Assembly (NCBI RefSeq): GCF_024614185.1
Contig: NZ_JAHTLF010000012.1
Coordinates: 62,001 to 126,000, forward strand
Reading direction: 5' to 3'
Source of the DNA: Nocardioides carbamazepini
GTDB lineage: Bacteria; Actinomycetota; Actinomycetes; Propionibacteriales; Nocardioidaceae
Length of the DNA stretch: 64,000 nucleotides
The notes beneath the pieces were generated by a model that did no database searches, was not told the DNA's origin, and saw only the letters and a list, made by a program, of their open reading frames with translations. The position numbers were made by a program, and so were the translations under genes. Shown piece by piece: positions 34,645 to 44,896 of this stretch (the stretch's first letter is position 1; each line of letters starts with the position of its first letter).

Positions 34645-34688
34645 CTCCCGCCCACGGGTGGCAGCCGCTGCGCACCGTCCGCGACCGG

Positions 34689-34694
34689 TAGCGT
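34689..34694 (+). promoter_or_regulatory. -10 box, leaderless MgtE-N/CBS gene
   Basis: TAGCGT eight bases before the GTG at 34703. Confidence 0.5.
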
Positions 34695-34702
34695 TGCGTC
34701 CC

Positions 34703-35962
34703 GTGAGCACCACCCCCTCCCGCGTGTTCGCGGCCAGGCTGGTCGGGCTCCCGATCTTCGACCCCCAGGGCGACCAGGTCGGGAAGGTCCGCGACCTGGT
34801 CGTCACGATGCGCACCGAGGGGACCCAGCCGCGCGTGCTCGGGATGGTGGCCGAGGTGTTCGGCCGGCGCCGGATCTTCGTCCCCATGACCCGGGTGACC
34901 AATATCGACAGCGGCCACGTCTACACCACCGGCCTGCTCAACATGCGCCGCTTCGAGCAGCGCTCCACCGAGACGCTCGTGATCGGGCAGATGCTCGATC
35001 GCACCGTGACCATCCGCGACAGCGGCATCGGCGGCACCGTGTACGACGTCGCGATGGAGCCCGCCCGGACCCGGGACTGGGTGCTGAGCCGGGTCGCCGT
35101 GCGCGAGCCGTCCAAGGGCTTCCGCCGGCGCGGGCAGACCCACATCGTGGAGTGGCGCGACGTGGTCGGCCTGACCCGCAGCGACGACCGGCAGGGCGCC
35201 ACCCACCTGGTCGCCGCCCTCAACGAGATGCGCCCCGCCGACGCGGCGAGCATCCTGCACGACCTGCCGCCGGAGCGGCGCACCGCCGTCGCGCTGGCCC
35301 TCGACGACGAGCGGCTCGCCGACGTCCTCGAGGAGCTGCCCGAGGACGACCAGGTCGAGATCCTCAAGGGCCTCGACTCCGAGCGGGCGGCCGACGTGCT
35401 CGAGGAGATGTCGCCCGACGACGCGGCCGACCTCGTTCGCGACCTGCCGCCGGAGACCGCCGAGATCCTGCTCGACCTGATGGAGCCCGACGAGGCCGAG
35501 GACGTGCGCCGGCTGCTCAGCTACGTCGAGAACACCGCCGGCGCGATGATGACGCCCGAGCCCGTCATCCTCGGCCCGGACGCGACCATCGCCGACGCGC
35601 TCGCCCACGTCCGCAACCCCGAGCTCACCCCCGCCCTGGCCGCGCTGGTCTACGTCTGCCGGCCGCCGCTGGAGACGCCCACCGGCAAGCTGCTCGGCGT
35701 CGCCCACATCCAGCGGCTGCTCCGCGAGCCGCCCTCGACGCTCGTGGCCGGCGCCCTCGACGACTCGATGGAGTGGTTGCGCCCCGAGGCGGCCATCGAC
35801 GAGGTCGCGGCCCACCTCGCGACGTACAACCTGGTGGCGGCGCCCGTCGTCGACGAGGACCGGCGCCTGCTCGGCGCGGTCACCGTCGACGACCTGCTCG
35901 ACCACATGCTCCCGGCCAACTGGCGCGAGCGCGCCCGCGAGCGCGGGACGGGCGCGTCATGA
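34703..35962 (+). CDS. PRC-barrel / MgtE-N / CBS-pair regulatory protein
   Basis: 419-residue cytoplasmic protein: an N-terminal PRC-barrel-like part (GLPIFDPQGDQVGKVRDLVV), an MgtE N-terminal domain (repeat segments MRPADAASILHDLP and LPEDDQVEILKGLD, about 175-285), then two CBS domains (290-410) that usually bind adenosyl ligands. There are no transmembrane helices, so it is the sensory part of a magnesium-type transporter without the channel, a form common in actinobacteria. It overlaps the DUF1003 gene by four bases. The TAGCGT box supports a leaderless GTG start at 34703. Confidence 0.88.
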   Translation: MSTTPSRVFAARLVGLPIFDPQGDQVGKVRDLVVTMRTEGTQPRVLGMVAEVFGRRRIFVPMTRVTNIDSGHVYTTGLLNMRRFEQRSTETLVIGQMLDRTVTIRDSGIGGTVYDVAMEPARTRDWVLSRVAVREPSKGFRRRGQTHIVEWRDVVGLTRSDDRQGATHLVAALNEMRPADAASILHDLPPERRTAVALALDDERLADVLEELPEDDQVEILKGLDSERAADVLEEMSPDDAADLVRDLPPETAEILLDLMEPDEAEDVRRLLSYVENTAGAMMTPEPVILGPDATIADALAHVRNPELTPALAALVYVCRPPLETPTGKLLGVAHIQRLLREPPSTLVAGALDDSMEWLRPEAAIDEVAAHLATYNLVAAPVVDEDRRLLGAVTVDDLLDHMLPANWRERARERGTGAS

Positions 35963-36492
35963 GCGACACCCGCCGCACCCGGGAGCGGCTGGACGCCCCG
36001 CGGGAGGAGCGGCGGCGGCTGGTGCGGCGTCCGTCGTACAACGCCGACACCTTCGGCGTGTTCGCCGAGCAGTTCGCCCGCTTCATGGGCACCGCGACGT
36101 TCCTGATCTACATGACGGCGTTCGTGCTGTTCTGGATCGGCTGGAACCTGCTGGTCCCCGACGACCTCCGCTTCGACAACTACCCGTTCATCTTCCTGAC
36201 CCTGATGCTGAGCCTGCAGGCGTCGTACGCCGCCCCGCTGATCCTGCTCGCGCAGAACCGTCAGGAGGCCCGCGACCGGGTGATCGCCGAGCAGGACCGT
36301 CAGGCCGACGCCCGGGCGCACGCCGACATGGAGTTCCTCGCCCGCGAGGTCGCCTCGCTGCGGATGGCGGTCGGCGAGGTCACCACCCGCGACTTCCTGC
36401 GCTCGGAGCTGCGCAACCTGCTGTCCGAGCTCGAGGAGCGTGCGCCGTCTCACGGGGACGGCGCCGACGAGGATGCACCGGGCGCTCCGTAG
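35959..36492 (+). CDS. DUF1003 membrane protein
   Basis: 177-residue protein with two helices (about 42-65 and 75-100) in the DUF1003 pattern: FARFMGTATFLIYMTAFVLFWIGWN and a second helix ending LILLAQNRQEARDR. An acidic/basic C-terminal tail is cytoplasmic. Its ATG overlaps the MgtE-N/CBS gene's stop, and this pairing is conserved in actinobacteria, where it sits just upstream of mrp. Function unknown; a link to cation handling is inferred from its partner. Confidence 0.88.
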   Translation: MSDTRRTRERLDAPREERRRLVRRPSYNADTFGVFAEQFARFMGTATFLIYMTAFVLFWIGWNLLVPDDLRFDNYPFIFLTLMLSLQASYAAPLILLAQNRQEARDRVIAEQDRQADARAHADMEFLAREVASLRMAVGEVTTRDFLRSELRNLLSELEERAPSHGDGADEDAPGAP

Positions 36493-36495
36493 ACT
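36490..36495 (+). promoter_or_regulatory. -10 box, leaderless mrp gene
   Basis: TAGACT overlaps the end of the DUF1003 gene and lies eight bases before the GTG at 36504. Confidence 0.5.
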
Positions 36496-36503
36496 CAGAC
36501 GTT

Positions 36504-37688
36504 GTGAGCAGTGCGACGCAGTCCCCGTCCGTCGAGCAGGTCATGACCGCGCTCAGCAAGGTCAACGATCCCGAGATCAAGCGCCCGATCACCGAGCTCG
36601 GCATGGTCGAGGGTGTGGACATCGCCGCGGGCGACGGCGGCTCGGTGGTGACGGTCAGGGCGCTGCTGACCGTGGCGGGGTGCCCGCTCAAGGACACCAT
36701 CACCAGCGACGTGACGGCCGCCGTGGCCGCCCTCCCCGGCGTGACCCGGGTCGAGGTCCAGCTCGGGGTGATGAGCGCCGAGCAGCGCTCGGGCCTGCAC
36801 GAGACCCTGCGGGGCGGCCAGGCGCAGCGGGAGATCCCGTTCGCGCAGCCCGGCTCGCTCACCAAGGTGTTCGCGATCGCGTCGGGCAAGGGCGGCGTCG
36901 GCAAGTCGTCGGTGACGGTCAACCTGGCTCTCGCGCTGGCGAAGGCCGGGCGCAAGGTCGGCCTCGTCGACGCCGACATCTACGGCCACTCGGTCCCCGC
37001 GATGCTCGGTGTCGCGGACTCGCGGCCGACCCAGGTCGACGACCTGATCATGCCCGTGCCGACCCCGTCGGGCGTCTCGGTGATCTCGATCGGCATGCTC
37101 AAGCCGCGCCGCGACCAGGTCGTCGCCTGGCGCGGACCGATGCTCGACCGGGCGCTCGTCCAGATGCTCGCGGACGTCTACTGGGGCGACCTCGACGTGC
37201 TCCTCCTCGACCTGCCCCCGGGCACGGGCGACGTGGCCATCTCCCTGGGCCAGCACCTGCCGGGCGCCGAGGTCGTCGTGGTGACGACGCCGCAGGAGGC
37301 CGCGGCCGAGGTCGCCGAGCGGGCCGGCACGATGGCCTCGATGATGCACCAGCGCGTGGTGGGCGTCGTCGAGAACATGAGCTACCTGCCCTGCCCCCAC
37401 TGCGCCGCCGAGGGCAAGGACCACCAGCTCGAGATCTTCGGCACCGGGGGCGGCGACCGGGTGGCCGCGACGTTGTCCGAGCGCTTCGGCTACGACGTCC
37501 CCGTGCTCGGCCGGATCCCGCTCGACGTCGCGCTGCGCGAGGGCGGCGACGTCGGCAAGCCGATCGTCGAGGCCGACCCGACCGCGCCGGCGGCCATGAC
37601 GCTCCAGGCGATCGCGGACCGTCTCGACGGCCGGGGCCGCGGACTGGCCGGCATGCAGCTCGGACTCACCCCGACCAGTAAGTTCTGA
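36504..37688 (+). CDS. mrp: Mrp/ApbC iron-sulfur carrier ATPase
   Basis: 394-residue cytoplasmic P-loop protein that inserts iron-sulfur clusters into apoproteins. An N-terminal DUF59/MIP18 domain (about 8-95, KVNDPEIKRPITELGMV) is followed by Walker A SGKGGVGKSS near residue 132, DADIYGHS, LLDLPPGTGD and the Cys pair CPHC after NMSYLP that holds the bridging cluster. GTG start with its own -10 box. Next gene is tatB, 40 bases downstream. Assignment firm. Confidence 0.93.
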   Translation: MSSATQSPSVEQVMTALSKVNDPEIKRPITELGMVEGVDIAAGDGGSVVTVRALLTVAGCPLKDTITSDVTAAVAALPGVTRVEVQLGVMSAEQRSGLHETLRGGQAQREIPFAQPGSLTKVFAIASGKGGVGKSSVTVNLALALAKAGRKVGLVDADIYGHSVPAMLGVADSRPTQVDDLIMPVPTPSGVSVISIGMLKPRRDQVVAWRGPMLDRALVQMLADVYWGDLDVLLLDLPPGTGDVAISLGQHLPGAEVVVVTTPQEAAAEVAERAGTMASMMHQRVVGVVENMSYLPCPHCAAEGKDHQLEIFGTGGGDRVAATLSERFGYDVPVLGRIPLDVALREGGDVGKPIVEADPTAPAAMTLQAIADRLDGRGRGLAGMQLGLTPTSKF

Positions 37689-37728
37689 CCCGCACGCTTT
37701 CGCGAGGCACGGAGGAAGGGGCTGGCCG

Positions 37729-38082
37729 GTGTTCGGTATCGGTTTCGGCGAGCTCGCGGTCATCGCCTTCCTGGCCGTGCTCGTCTTCGGCCCCGACAAG
37801 CTGCCCGACCTGGCCCGCCAGGCCGGCCGGCTGGTCCGCGACCTACGGTCGTTCGCGAACAACGCGCGAGACGAGCTCCGCTCGGAGCTGGGGCCGGAGT
37901 ACGCCGACCTCGAGCTCACCGACCTCGACCCGCGCGCCATCGTCCGCAAGCACATCGCCGAGGCGATGGCCGAGCTCGACGGGCTCGAGGACACGATCCG
38001 CAACGCCGGCGAGGACGACTCGGAGCTGGTGCGGCCGCTGGAGCCGGGCGAGCGGCCGCCGTACGACCTCGATGCGACGTGA
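37729..38082 (+). CDS. tatB: Sec-independent (Tat) translocase subunit TatB
   Basis: 117-residue membrane protein of the twin-arginine export system. One N-terminal helix (FGELAVIAFLAVLVFGP, residues 6-22), then the amphipathic helix KLPDLARQAGRLVRDLR and an acidic tail, the TatA/B plan; the length and the DLRSFANNARDELRSELGPE region favour TatB. GTG 37729 follows AGGAAGGGG. tatA and tatC are not in the window. Beside mrp, as in many actinobacteria. Confidence 0.9.
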   Translation: MFGIGFGELAVIAFLAVLVFGPDKLPDLARQAGRLVRDLRSFANNARDELRSELGPEYADLELTDLDPRAIVRKHIAEAMAELDGLEDTIRNAGEDDSELVRPLEPGERPPYDLDAT

Positions 38083-38111
38083 TCCTGGGCGGAATGACTC
38101 GTCAGTAGGTC

Positions 38112-38135
38112 GTGCGGTTTGGGACCAAACCGCAC
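38112..38135. terminator. Hairpin between tatB and convergent gene
   Basis: GTGCGGTTTGG-GA-CCAAACCGCAC: an 11-bp perfect stem with a two-base centre, in the 100-base gap between convergent stops. Likely bidirectional terminator. Confidence 0.65.
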
Positions 38136-38182
38136 AATTCCCGGCCCGGAGCGTGCAGTCTCTGCCCAATCGACGGGTGCAA

Positions 38183-38719
38183 TCAGGCGCGTGACCGCGC
38201 CGCGGCGAGGGCGCTGAACGCGACCAGCACGGTACGCCGCCCCTCTCCCACCACCAGCTCACAGAAGTCGGCGCCCACCCGCCGCACGACGCCGTTGTGC
38301 AGGCCGCCGTCGCGCAGGTGGAGCAGGCACGGCTCCCCGGCCTCGGCGATCCGGCGCAGTGCGGAGGCCAGGCCGAGGCGGGTGAACGGCGACCAGGCGA
38401 CGGCGGGCACCGAGCGCGGGGACGCGCCCTCGACGGTGGTGAGCGCCGCGAGGGCGACCACCCAGTCGTGATCGCCGGACGCGAGCAGGAGCCACCCGTC
38501 GGCGACCCGCTGGAGGGTCCCGGTCACGCTGCCGATGCCGAGCACCCCGAGCGTCACCTCACCGCCGACGGTCGCCATCAGCCGGCCGGCCAGCCCGACC
38601 TGCTGGTACTCGGCCCGGCTGCGGTCGGCCACCTCGAGGTCGCGCTCCGCGGCGAAGAGGGCACCGGCCCGGCCCTCGAGGTCGTCGAAGAGTGCGAACA
38701 GCTCGTCCTCCCAGCCCAT
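38183..38719 (-). CDS. Conserved hypothetical protein
   Basis: 178-residue cytoplasmic protein I cannot name. An N-terminal helix (ELFALFDDLEGRAGALFAAERDLEVADRSRAEYQ) is followed by beta-rich sequence with two similar halves (TLGVLGIGSVTGTLQRVADGWLLLA and CLLHLRDGGLHNGVVRRVGADFCELV) that could be small barrel-like repeats. No catalytic motif. ATG 38719 is the first of the helix; the upstream frame continues into the LysM gene's antisense strand and is not coding. Divergent from the LysM gene with a 108-base gap. Confidence 0.65.
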   Translation of the reverse strand: MGWEDELFALFDDLEGRAGALFAAERDLEVADRSRAEYQQVGLAGRLMATVGGEVTLGVLGIGSVTGTLQRVADGWLLLASGDHDWVVALAALTTVEGASPRSVPAVAWSPFTRLGLASALRRIAEAGEPCLLHLRDGGLHNGVVRRVGADFCELVVGEGRRTVLVAFSALAAARSRA

Positions 38720-38764
38720 GGGCCCACCCTCGCACGGCGTCATCCACAGGCCGGAAACGAATGA

Positions 38765-38793
38765 TTGACAATGGCCGCGAACAAATTCATCCT
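38765..38793 (+). promoter_or_regulatory. Promoter for LysM gene
   Basis: TTGACA at 38765-38770 with a 17-base spacer to CATCCT (38788-38793), in a stretch much richer in A+T than its surroundings. The predicted start is ~30 bases before the ATG at 38828, leaving room for the AAAGG ribosome site. Confidence 0.55.
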
Positions 38794-38827
38794 GAATCAA
38801 ACGGAAGCAAACGCAAAGGTTCTCGGG

Positions 38828-39496
38828 ATGGAACTCGTCGCTGCCGGCCGGGTGCGCGTCCGCGCCACCCTGCTCTGGCTCACCGCCACCGCCGCTCTGG
38901 CCGGCCTCGGCGCGCTCACCCTGCCGCCGGTCCGGGCGCTGACCACCGCCCCGGGCCCCACCTTCGCCGACGCGCTCGTCCAGGCCTGCTCGGCCGCCGC
39001 CCTGGTCGCCGGCGCTGCGCTCTGGGTCGCCGCGACCGACGTCGTGGGGAGCGTGCTGCGCACCGGCGGTACGCCGCCGCGGCGAGGCGTCGGTCCACTG
39101 CGCCGCCTGCTCCTCGCCGCCTGTGGCGTGGCCGTCCTGGCCGGCACCAGCCCCGCTGCGGCCGAGGCGCCCGCCAGTCCCGCGCCACCCGCCGCCCCCG
39201 CCGCCCCCGAGGCACCCGGAGCCGACATGCTCGACGGGCTGCCACTGCCCGACCGGCCCGTCGGACGACGATCCGCCGGTTCCGGGCCGGGGCCGGGCCC
39301 CGCGGGTCCGGCGGTCGTCGTGGTCCGGCCCGGCGACTCGCTGTGGACCATCGCCGCCCACCGACTCGGCCCTGGCGCGTCGCAGACCGACGTGGCGTCG
39401 TACTGGCTGCGGGTGCGGGCGCTCAATGCCGCCGTCATCGGCCCCGACCACGACCTCATCCGGCCCGGACAGTCGCTCCGGCTGCCGCCCGCCTGA
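38828..39496 (+). CDS. LysM-domain membrane protein
   Basis: 222-residue envelope protein. Two hydrophobic segments (about 12-32 and 45-70) suggest membrane insertion, with a third at 95-115. A Pro/Ala-rich spacer follows, and a C-terminal LysM domain (VVVVRPGDSLWTIAAHRLG to GQSLRLPP) binds peptidoglycan. ATG 38828 was chosen over earlier starts in the AT-rich promoter. LysM / Rv3235-family / secA is a conserved actinobacterial order, suggesting a shared role in envelope growth. Confidence 0.85.
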   Translation: MELVAAGRVRVRATLLWLTATAALAGLGALTLPPVRALTTAPGPTFADALVQACSAAALVAGAALWVAATDVVGSVLRTGGTPPRRGVGPLRRLLLAACGVAVLAGTSPAAAEAPASPAPPAAPAAPEAPGADMLDGLPLPDRPVGRRSAGSGPGPGPAGPAVVVVRPGDSLWTIAAHRLGPGASQTDVASYWLRVRALNAAVIGPDHDLIRPGQSLRLPPA

Positions 39497-39517
39497 CCCG
39501 CCCATCCAGGAGGATCC

Positions 39518-40042
39518 ATGCCCGCAGTCCCGCACGAGCTGGTCGGCCTCCGGCTGCCCGTCCCGGTCAGCCCCACCCAGGGAACGCTCGCCATCGCCCT
39601 CCTCCCCCGTCAGTCCCCACCCCGCCCGGCCGGCCGCCCGCCGCGGCGGCCACCGTCGCGGCCCGGCGCGGTCGTCGTGCCCATCGACCAGCGGCTACGT
39701 CACGCCATCGAGGAGTGGACACACCGGTTCGTCCAGGCGGCCGTCGAGATCGTCGGCGGCGACCGGCCCGTCTCCCAGCTGGTCCGCTGGACCACCCGCG
39801 ACGTGTACGCCGATCTCCACCGTCGCGCCCTCCTCGTCGCCCGCGCCGGCGGTCACCAGCCGGGCCTCGCGCGCGTGCAGCCCGTCCGGCCGCGGGTGCA
39901 GAGCGTGCACGCCTGCTTCCTCAGCGACGCCGTCGTGGAGTGCGGGGTGCACGTGCGGCACGGGGAGCGGTCCCGCGCCGTCGCGGCCCGGTTCGAGCGC
40001 CGCGACCAGCGCTGGGTCTGTACCGCGCTCGACTTCTCCTAG
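39518..40042 (+). CDS. Rv3235 family protein
   Basis: 174-residue cytoplasmic protein matching the actinobacterial Rv3235 family, which always sits near secA. A Pro/Arg-rich N-terminus precedes a compact domain (HAIEEWTHRFVQAAVEIVGGDRPVSQLVRWTTRDVYADLHRRA to RSRAVAARFERRDQRWVCTALDF). AGGAGG lies eight bases before the ATG. Function unknown. The gene ends before a terminator shared with secA. Confidence 0.85.
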   Translation: MPAVPHELVGLRLPVPVSPTQGTLAIALLPRQSPPRPAGRPPRRPPSRPGAVVVPIDQRLRHAIEEWTHRFVQAAVEIVGGDRPVSQLVRWTTRDVYADLHRRALLVARAGGHQPGLARVQPVRPRVQSVHACFLSDAVVECGVHVRHGERSRAVAARFERRDQRWVCTALDFS

Positions 40043-40050
40043 CCGACCCG

Positions 40051-40088
40051 ACATCGACCCGGCGCGTCCGAACGCGCCGGGTCGATGT
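40051..40088. terminator. Bidirectional hairpin between Rv3235-like gene and secA
   Basis: A perfect 16-bp stem (40051-40066 with 40073-40088) around a six-base loop. Its arms contain GACCCGGCGC, the core of the dispersed repeats at 11009 and 63004, and another GCGCCGGGTC copy follows at about 40105. Confidence 0.85.
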
Positions 40089-40113
40089 CTCTCAGACGTT
40101 CAGATGCGCCGGG

Positions 40114-43002
<2,889 letters not shown>

Positions 43003-43008
43003 GCGGTC

Positions 43009-43014
43009 ACTCTA
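43009..43014 (-). promoter_or_regulatory. -10 box, leaderless secA
   Basis: TAGAGT on the minus strand, six bases from the GTG start at 43002. Confidence 0.55.
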
Positions 43015-43032
43015 CCCAGTGCCCCGAGGCGG

Positions 43033-43452
43033 TCACGAACCTTCGGATCCCTGGTGCTGGTCGTAGGTGGCGAAGGCGGCCGCCCGCTCGTTCTCGATCT
43101 TGCGCCCGAGGCCGTAGGCGGTGCCCCACAGCAGGGCGAAGACGCCACCGACCACGAACATGAGCGGGGCGAGGAACCCGAGGGCCACGGCGCCGACCTG
43201 CAGCACGTGGCCGAGGACGTACGCCGACTCGCGGCGCAGCATCCCCGCGACCAGCACGCACAGCACGGCCAGCCCCAGGCCGAGCGGCAGCGCGACGGCC
43301 GGCCGGATGTCGGAGATGCCGATCATCACCGGGGTGGACAGGCCGACCGCGATCGCCTCGAGGGTGAGCACCGCGGCGCACATCCCCCGGCGCGGCGACT
43401 TCTCCCGCTCCGGGTCGACCGGTGCGTCCGGGCTCCGGGACTCGTCGCTCAC
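43033..43452 (-). CDS. DUF4233 membrane protein
   Basis: 139-residue protein with four transmembrane helices: LTLEAIAVGLSTPVMIG, a second at ~55-72, a third near residue 85, and FVVGGVFALLWGTAYGLG at the end. The DUF4233 family lies directly after folC in actinobacteria. GTG 43452 overlaps the folC stop by four bases. Function unknown; the coupling to folC is conserved but not explained. Confidence 0.87.
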   Translation of the reverse strand: MSDESRSPDAPVDPEREKSPRRGMCAAVLTLEAIAVGLSTPVMIGISDIRPAVALPLGLGLAVLCVLVAGMLRRESAYVLGHVLQVGAVALGFLAPLMFVVGGVFALLWGTAYGLGRKIENERAAAFATYDQHQGSEGS

Positions 43453-44801
43453 TTGCGGCCTCCCAGCAGCGTGCGAGCCTCGCCGACGGTGACGACCGAG
43501 CCCGTGACCAGCACGGCGCCGGAGCTGAGCGCGTCGCTGCCCTCGGCCTCGGCGATCGCGGCCGCGGCGTCGATGGCGTCGCCGAGCAGGGGCACCACCG
43601 TGACCCGGTCCTCGCCGAACACCTCGCGGGCCACGACGGCGAGCCGCTCGGCCCGCATCGCGCGCTCGGCGGAGTTCTGCGTGATCACGACGTGCGCCAG
43701 CAGTGGTTCGAAGGCGGCGAGCAGGCCCTCGGCGTCCTTGTCGCCCATCAAGCCGATCACGCCGATCAGCGGGTCGAACTGGAAGGAGTCCTCCAGCGCG
43801 GCCGCGGTCGCCTCCGCGCCGTGCGGGTTGTGGGCCGCGTCGAGCACGATCGTGGGGCTGCGCCGGACGACCTCCAGCCGACCCGGTGAGGTGATCTCGG
43901 CGAAGGCGCCGCGGACGATGTCGTCGCCGAGCGGCTCCTCCCCCCCGATGAACGCCTCGACGGCGGCGAGGGCGGTCGCGGCGTTCTGCGCCTGGTGGGC
44001 GCCGTAGAGCGGCAGGAAGAGGTCGTCGTACCGGCCGCGGAGGCCCTGGAGCGTCACGACCTGGCCGCCGACGGCGGGGGCCCGCGCGACGACGCCGAAC
44101 TCGAGGCCCTCGCGGGCGGCCGTGGCGCCGACCTCGGCGATCCGCTCGAGGAGGACGGTGGCGACGTCGGCGCTCTGCTGGGCGAGCACGGCGACCGAGC
44201 CGGGCTTGATGATCCCGGCCTTCTCGCGGGCGATCTCGACGGCGGTGCCGCCGAGGTACTGGGTGTGGTCGACGGCGATCGGGGTCACGACGGCGACATC
44301 GGCGTCGATGACGTTGGTGGCGTCCCAGGACCCGCCCATCCCGACCTCGACGACCGCCACGTCGACCGGGGCGTCGGCGAACGCGGCGTACGCCATCGCG
44401 ACCACGGCCTCGAAGAAGCTCAGCGGGTGGGCCTCGGCGGCGTCGACCAGGTGCATGTACGGCGCCACGTCGTTGAACGCCCGGACGAACGCCTCGTCGT
44501 CCAGCGGCTCCCCGTCGACGCTGATCCGCTCGCTCATCCTCTCGACGTGCGGGCTGGTGAACCGCCCCGTGCGCAGGTCGAGGCCACGCAGCAGCGCGTC
44601 GATCATCCGCGAGGTCGACGTCTTGCCGTTGGTGCCGGTGAGGTGTATCGAGCGGTAGGCGCGCTGGGGGTCGCCGAGCAGCTCGACGAAGGCGCGGATC
44701 CGATCGAGCGAGGGCTCCAGCCGGGTCTCGGGCCACCGGGACAGGAGGGCGTCCTCGGCCTCGGCGAAGGTCTCGGCTGGGCGCGCTACAGGCTGGTTCA
44801 T
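43449..44801 (-). CDS. folC: Bifunctional folylpolyglutamate / dihydrofolate synthase
   Basis: 450-residue Mur-ligase-type enzyme that adds glutamate to (dihydro)folate. P-loop TGTNGKTSTS at about 56-65, SPHVERMSERI and VEVGMGGSWDATN are the family signatures; the C-terminal domain has DAAHNPHG. A TAGACT box ten bases upstream of the ATG suggests a near-leaderless start. Cotranscribed with DUF4233. Divergent from the secreted beta-domain gene, with a small palindrome between. Confidence 0.95.
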   Translation of the reverse strand: MNQPVARPAETFAEAEDALLSRWPETRLEPSLDRIRAFVELLGDPQRAYRSIHLTGTNGKTSTSRMIDALLRGLDLRTGRFTSPHVERMSERISVDGEPLDDEAFVRAFNDVAPYMHLVDAAEAHPLSFFEAVVAMAYAAFADAPVDVAVVEVGMGGSWDATNVIDADVAVVTPIAVDHTQYLGGTAVEIAREKAGIIKPGSVAVLAQQSADVATVLLERIAEVGATAAREGLEFGVVARAPAVGGQVVTLQGLRGRYDDLFLPLYGAHQAQNAATALAAVEAFIGGEEPLGDDIVRGAFAEITSPGRLEVVRRSPTIVLDAAHNPHGAEATAAALEDSFQFDPLIGVIGLMGDKDAEGLLAAFEPLLAHVVITQNSAERAMRAERLAVVAREVFGEDRVTVVPLLGDAIDAAAAIAEAEGSDALSSGAVLVTGSVVTVGEARTLLGGRK

Positions 44802-44843
44802 GGCGCAGCCGAGTCTAGGGGCGCAGGGGCCGAGGGCGAGAAT

Positions 44844-44862
44844 GTCAGGGTCGCACCCTGAC
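44844..44862. promoter_or_regulatory. Palindrome in divergent gap
   Basis: GTCAGGGT-CGC-ACCCTGAC: 8-bp arms around three bases, 35 bases before the 44897 gene. Possible operator or small hairpin. Confidence 0.35.
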
Positions 44863-44896
44863 GCGGGCGCGCGACCGGGAGCCCGACGATGACCCG

